DNA of 12,211 nucleotides from contig JANLIQ010000062.1 in assembly GCA_024654065.1 (NCBI GenBank), positions 1-12,211 of the forward strand, written 5' to 3'. The notes beneath the pieces were generated by a model that did no database searches, was not told the DNA's origin, and worked only from the letters and a program-made list of their open reading frames with translations. Position numbers and translations under genes: made by a program. Positions 12,070 to 12,211 of this stretch are shown one piece after another; the first letter of the stretch is position 1, and the number at the start of each line of letters is the position of its first letter. The stretch is from Candidatus Berkelbacteria bacterium. GTDB taxonomy: Bacteria > Patescibacteriota > UBA1384 > 2-12-FULL-50-11.

Positions 12070-12211
12070 TAGTAATTCTCGACCGATTAGTACGCCTTGG
12101 CTCAACACATTGCTGTGCTTACACCTAGCGCCTATCAACCCGGTAGTCTTCCGGGGGTCTATAACGAAGATTAATCTTGAGGCCTGCTTCCCGCTTATAT
12201 GCTTTCAGCGG
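12070..12211 (-). rRNA. rrl: 23S ribosomal RNA, 3' end only
   Basis: The last 140 bases are the reverse complement of the 3' end of 23S rRNA: the strings GACCGATTAGTACG, GGCTCAACACAT, TGCTTACACC, GCCTATCAAC and ATGCTTTCAGC match the well-known conserved end (domain VI, helices 98-101). The exact 3' end is estimated at about 12070 from the position equivalent to GGTACTAAT plus the terminal helix strand. The remainder lies beyond the window. Confidence 0.93.

Overview
The window looks like part of a small bacterial chromosome with dense, short genes, standard stop codons (UGA is a stop) and moderate GC. The mixture of a mraZ-rsmH-ftsL-ftsI division cluster, a homodimeric-type glycyl-tRNA synthetase, a type IV pilin-like protein, several unrecognised small proteins and many promoters lying exactly against start codons is what I would expect from Patescibacteria (Candidate Phyla Radiation) or a similar lineage. 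That placement is inference; the partial 23S and complete 5S rRNA would settle it.

Layout. 1-3644 (minus strand) is the start of a dcw cluster: promoter and four 10-bp-spaced MraZ boxes, mraZ, a 268-nt structured intergenic leader, rsmH, an ftsL-like gene, and ftsI/PBP2 cut off by the window edge. 3645-4284 holds an intrinsic-terminator-like hairpin, an unrecognised acidic small protein (minus) and a strong hairpin. 4273-5498 (plus) holds a pterin-4a-carbinolamine dehydratase gene, then a VapBC-type toxin-antitoxin pair with its own operator, then the 3' fragment of a second dehydratase gene lying directly behind the toxin stop. 5495-9863 (minus) is a compact gene string: recO, alr, a 303-aa proline-rich membrane protein, glyS and a 91-aa helical protein, joined by 1-8 bp overlaps or tight junctions, with a second promoter in front of glyS. 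9886-10555 (plus) is a pilin-like gene divergent from recO. 10561-11117 (minus) holds a two-helix membrane protein and a 90-aa unknown protein framed by 12-bp inverted repeats. 11148-12211 (minus) is the end of an rRNA operon: 23S 3' end, a 760-nt spacer, 5S rRNA and a terminator.

Two things stand out. First, the 23S-5S spacer is unusually long and carries two small open reading frames on the rRNA strand, each with a purine-rich Shine-Dalgarno sequence, a shared upstream motif (CAAATGT) and a shared downstream hairpin. It looks like a head-to-tail duplicated gene cassette co-transcribed with rRNA. Second, several genes that begin transcription units (dehydratase, vapB, glyS, pilin, 68-aa membrane protein) have a -10-like hexamer exactly six bases before the ATG, predicting leaderless mRNAs, whereas many genes inside operons carry Shine-Dalgarno sequences.

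Functionally the window joins cell division and peptidoglycan synthesis (MraZ, RsmH, FtsL, FtsI, Alr), translation (GlyRS, rRNA), DNA repair (RecO), surface appendages (pilin), pterin recycling and a toxin-antitoxin module.
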